Assembly (NCBI GenBank): GCA_964545585.1
Contig: CAZJFT010000053.1
Location: 1 to 5,873, forward strand
Reading direction: 5' to 3'
DNA: 5,873 bases
Source: UBA9642 sp964545585
GTDB taxonomy: Archaea > Nanobdellota > Nanobdellia > Woesearchaeales > UBA9642
Shown piece after piece: positions 4,072 to 5,873 of this stretch. Position 1 is the stretch's first letter. Every line of letters begins with the position of its first letter. The notes under the pieces were generated by a model. The model was given only the letters and a program-made list of their open reading frames with translations, ran no database searches and was not told the origin of the DNA. The position numbers were made by a program, and so were the translations under genes.

Positions 4072-4715
4072 ACAGCAAGATAAAATTAGCGTTGTTCATA
4101 TTGCTTATAGGCGCATTTTCAGCAGCCATATTCAGTCCGCAATACAATAACTCCATAACTGGAAAGGATGTCTTCACGAAAGTGGAGATAGCGAATGTGA
4201 TACCCTCAAATTGCAGCTTCAATCTTACTCCTGGATGGAATTATGTGTCTTTCCAATGTATAGCGTCGAGTGCTTCCCGAGAGGAAGTTCTTGGCAGCAT
4301 CGATGGTTCTTATTCAAGAATATTCACTTATAATGCATTCGACACAAGCGATCCTTGGAAGAGCTATAATCCTGGTTTGCCGAATTGGACAGTGCAGCAA
4401 CTGAATTACATGGGCCGGACCTCAGGTTATATAATCCTGATGAATGAAGACGCAGAGTATATTTATGCCGGATATAAACGGTCATCAATAGTTCAATTGC
4501 GACCCGGCTGGAATTTGGTAGGGTATCCTGACAATGAATCTGTACCCATAAACGACAGCTTGGTTGGTCTGTTGTATAATCGAGTATTGACATATGAAAA
4601 TGATACCCTTCTGATATATGTTCCTAATTCGACTAACAATAGCTTGACAGACTTTGGGCCGTATGTGGCTTATTGGATAAATAGTTCTGCATCGCAGAAC
4701 TGGCTGGTCAATTGA
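4068..4715 (+). CDS. Exported protein with duplicated 'PGWN' domain
   Basis: This 215-residue protein starts with a short basic segment and hydrophobic core (KIKLALFILLIGAFSAAIF, residues 4-22), followed by SITGKD, a short post-signal motif I recall from many DPANN exported proteins. The mature region is an internal duplication. Repeat 1 (about 53-133) opens LTPGWNYVSF and contains SRIFTYNA, a W and GYIILMNEDAEYIYA. Repeat 2 (about 144-214) opens LRPGWNLVGYP and contains NRVLTYEND, then PYVAYWINSSASQNWLV. The GWN-based unit is a recurrent extracellular module in archaeal and bacterial surface proteins; its biochemical function is not established to my knowledge. Two cysteines (C49, C64) may pair. 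Sequons include N48, N52, N106, N156, N162, N178, N187, N191 and N205. It could be released or retained by an uncleaved N-terminal helix. It overlaps both neighbours, which suggests stoichiometric expression with the large surface protein downstream. Confidence 0.82.
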   Translation: MNSKIKLALFILLIGAFSAAIFSPQYNNSITGKDVFTKVEIANVIPSNCSFNLTPGWNYVSFQCIASSASREEVLGSIDGSYSRIFTYNAFDTSDPWKSYNPGLPNWTVQQLNYMGRTSGYIILMNEDAEYIYAGYKRSSIVQLRPGWNLVGYPDNESVPINDSLVGLLYNRVLTYENDTLLIYVPNSTNNSLTDFGPYVAYWINSSASQNWLVN

Positions 4716-5873
4716 TGAAAAATGCTGGTAGAAATAATATGTTGAAAAAAGAAAATAATATAAAAAATAGAAAATGTTATGCAATGCTTGTTCTCTCATT
4801 GTCAATTATAGGTATATTTATGGGCATATCAGGAATAGCCTCTGCAGAGCCTCGTTTACCGACAGAAATATATGGTGTCGTATACAATTATAATATGCCT
4901 GCATCATCTGGAACCATAAGGGCGTACATAGGGAATGTGAGCTGCGGGCAATTCAGCATAGTGAATTCCGGATATTATGGGGTCTTGTCCTGCCTTGGCG
5001 ACGACCCTGACACTGGCCAGACAGAAGGAGGAATCGATGGTCAGACGATAACTTTCAGGTATGATTCAAATCCTGCAACAGCTTTTGGAGAATACTATTT
5101 TGCATCAGGAGAATATCGGTTCGTAAACATAACTTTTCCAGAATTAGTTTGCGGCGACGGTTTCTGCGATAGACTAGAGAATTGCTACACTTGTGAAATA
5201 GACTGTTTTGCTTGTAACGCAACAACAAATCAGACAGGCAACACTACAGGCAACACCACTGGGAACACTAGCGGCGGTGGCGGCGGTTCGGGCGGCGGTT
5301 CAGGTGGGGGAGGCGGTGGTAGTGGAGGAGGTGGCGGTGGCGGCGGGTATACCTATACTGATGATGGAATGCAAGCAACTCCCTGCGTTGAAGATTGGAA
5401 TTGTACAGAATGGAGCGAATGCTCATTGTTAGGATTGCAGAACAGGACATGCATGGACGAGAATGGTTGTGGGACATATAACAGCAAGCCATTAGAGGTG
5501 CAGGAATGTATATATGAAGGTGATTGTTTTGACGGCATAATAAACTGTCATGACGGATTATGCGAAGAAGGAGTAGACTGTGGCGGGCCCTGCGATAAGA
5601 AATGTGCAATATTCGAGCAGCCATTCCAGAACATAACAATTACCATCCCTAAGTTCGAGATTCCAAAATCCGTATGTGAAAGGAAGTTTGATTTCACCAA
5701 TCCCGGTTTCTGGGTGTTCCTTGTAATATTAGTCCTTTCCGGATTCGTCAGGTATTATGTCGAGAGATATGTTGTTGAGAAAACAAAGAAGAATGACACA
5801 CTCAACGCATTGAGCAGGTCAAGGAAGATTGTCGGCGAGCGCAGGATAACGAAGATATTCATAATAAGCGTGA
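4715..5873 (+). CDS. Large modular membrane-anchored surface protein (3' end beyond window)
   Basis: The frame is open for 386 codons to the window edge. ATG 4715 overlaps the upstream stop (TGATG); ATG 4739 is an alternative that shortens a long basic N-terminus. The signal peptide is about residues 20-44, with cleavage after ASA. Modules in order: a beta-domain (48-140) with C77, C93 and GDDPDTGQTEGGIDGQTITF, a motif I recall from archaeal carboxypeptidase-regulatory-like domains; a Cys motif CGDGFCDRLENCYTCEIDC plus C167 (146-167); an Asn-Thr sequon run (172-185); a Gly/Ser stalk (186-211); a thrombospondin-1-like module (224-265) with WNCTEWSEC and six cysteines; a second Cys cluster (271-297) containing GVDCGGPC; a transmembrane helix (about 331-346); and a basic cytoplasmic tail. 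At least ten sequons lie outside. The plan suggests adhesion or contact at the cell surface. The C-terminal domain is unseen. Confidence 0.85.
   Translation, partial: MKNAGRNNMLKKENNIKNRKCYAMLVLSLSIIGIFMGISGIASAEPRLPTEIYGVVYNYNMPASSGTIRAYIGNVSCGQFSIVNSGYYGVLSCLGDDPDTGQTEGGIDGQTITFRYDSNPATAFGEYYFASGEYRFVNITFPELVCGDGFCDRLENCYTCEIDCFACNATTNQTGNTTGNTTGNTSGGGGGSGGGSGGGGGGSGGGGGGGGYTYTDDGMQATPCVEDWNCTEWSECSLLGLQNRTCMDENGCGTYNSKPLEVQECIYEGDCFDGIINCHDGLCEEGVDCGGPCDKKCAIFEQPFQNITITIPKFEIPKSVCERKFDFTNPGFWVFLVILVLSGFVRYYVERYVVEKTKKNDTLNALSRSRKIVGERRITKIFIISV
5231..5349 (+). repeat. Coding repeat: sequon triplets followed by GC-rich Gly/Ser stalk
   Basis: At 5231-5269 a roughly 12-nt unit (ACAGGCAACACT and variants ending AACACC or AACACT) repeats about three times, encoding successive Asn-Thr sequons. 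From 5270 to 5349 GGN codons dominate, giving runs of 5, 3, 6 and 8 glycines separated by single serines. This is the most GC-rich stretch of the window. GGC, GGT, GGA and GGG are all used rather than one expanded codon, which suggests selection for the protein linker instead of recent slippage. It forms a flexible hinge between the glycan-bearing N-terminal part and the thrombospondin-like module. Confidence 0.75.

Noticed and set aside
5208..5432. 74-residue + strand ORF in another frame
   Set aside because: Its Ala/Val-rich sequence is the shifted reading of the glycine-stalk codons inside the large surface protein.
5268..5639. 123-residue ORF on the minus strand
   Set aside because: It is an Arg/His/Leu-rich shadow of the glycine-stalk and Cys-rich coding region, with no start signal.

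Overview
The window looks like archaeal chromosomal DNA, most likely from an AT-rich DPANN-type lineage (Woesearchaeota- or Pacearchaeota-like). This placement is inferred from archaeal BRE/TATA promoter elements, T-tract terminators, a mix of apparently leaderless and Shine-Dalgarno-led genes, heavy use of ATA and AGG codons, exported proteins packed with N-glycosylation sequons, and protein architectures I recognise from such genomes. No rRNA or other taxonomic marker is present. All genes lie on the + strand.

Region 1 (1-459) has no convincing protein gene. It holds a 17-bp tandem repeat, a near-canonical BRE/TATA promoter (147-163), a 14-bp perfect palindrome at the predicted start site, and about 150 nt ending in a perfect 10-bp hairpin followed by T8. 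That is the layout of a small RNA or an attenuated leader. A 9-bp inverted repeat enclosing a weak TATA-like stretch then sits directly before the first gene.

Region 2 (460-3619) has a winged-helix (ArsR-like) regulator followed by three exported proteins. The first two are diverged tandem paralogues of an uncharacterised archaeal secreted family. The third is a two-domain protein with 22 N-glycosylation sequons. The regulator and first paralogue are 1 nt apart. The second paralogue follows after 69 nt with a strong Shine-Dalgarno. The third exported gene has its own TATA box placed for a leaderless mRNA. The block ends in a 110-nt, almost A-free, T-rich tract that should terminate transcription.

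Region 3 (3756-5873) starts with a 4-nt-periodic A/T repeat and a TATA box placed for leaderless transcription. It then has an AbrB/SpoVT-like small DNA-binding protein, an exported protein with an internal 'PGWN' duplication, and a large surface protein that runs off the window. The surface protein has a signal peptide, an archaeal beta-domain, Cys-rich motifs, a polyglycine stalk, a thrombospondin-1-like module, a transmembrane helix and a basic tail. These three genes overlap at their stop/start codons and form one operon.

Both blocks therefore have the same plan: a small DNA-binding protein translated first, followed by exported, glycosylatable envelope proteins. I read the window as a cell-surface locus with dedicated regulators. 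I see no catalytic domain, mobile element, CRISPR array or tRNA/rRNA gene. Its biochemical role cannot be named from sequence alone.
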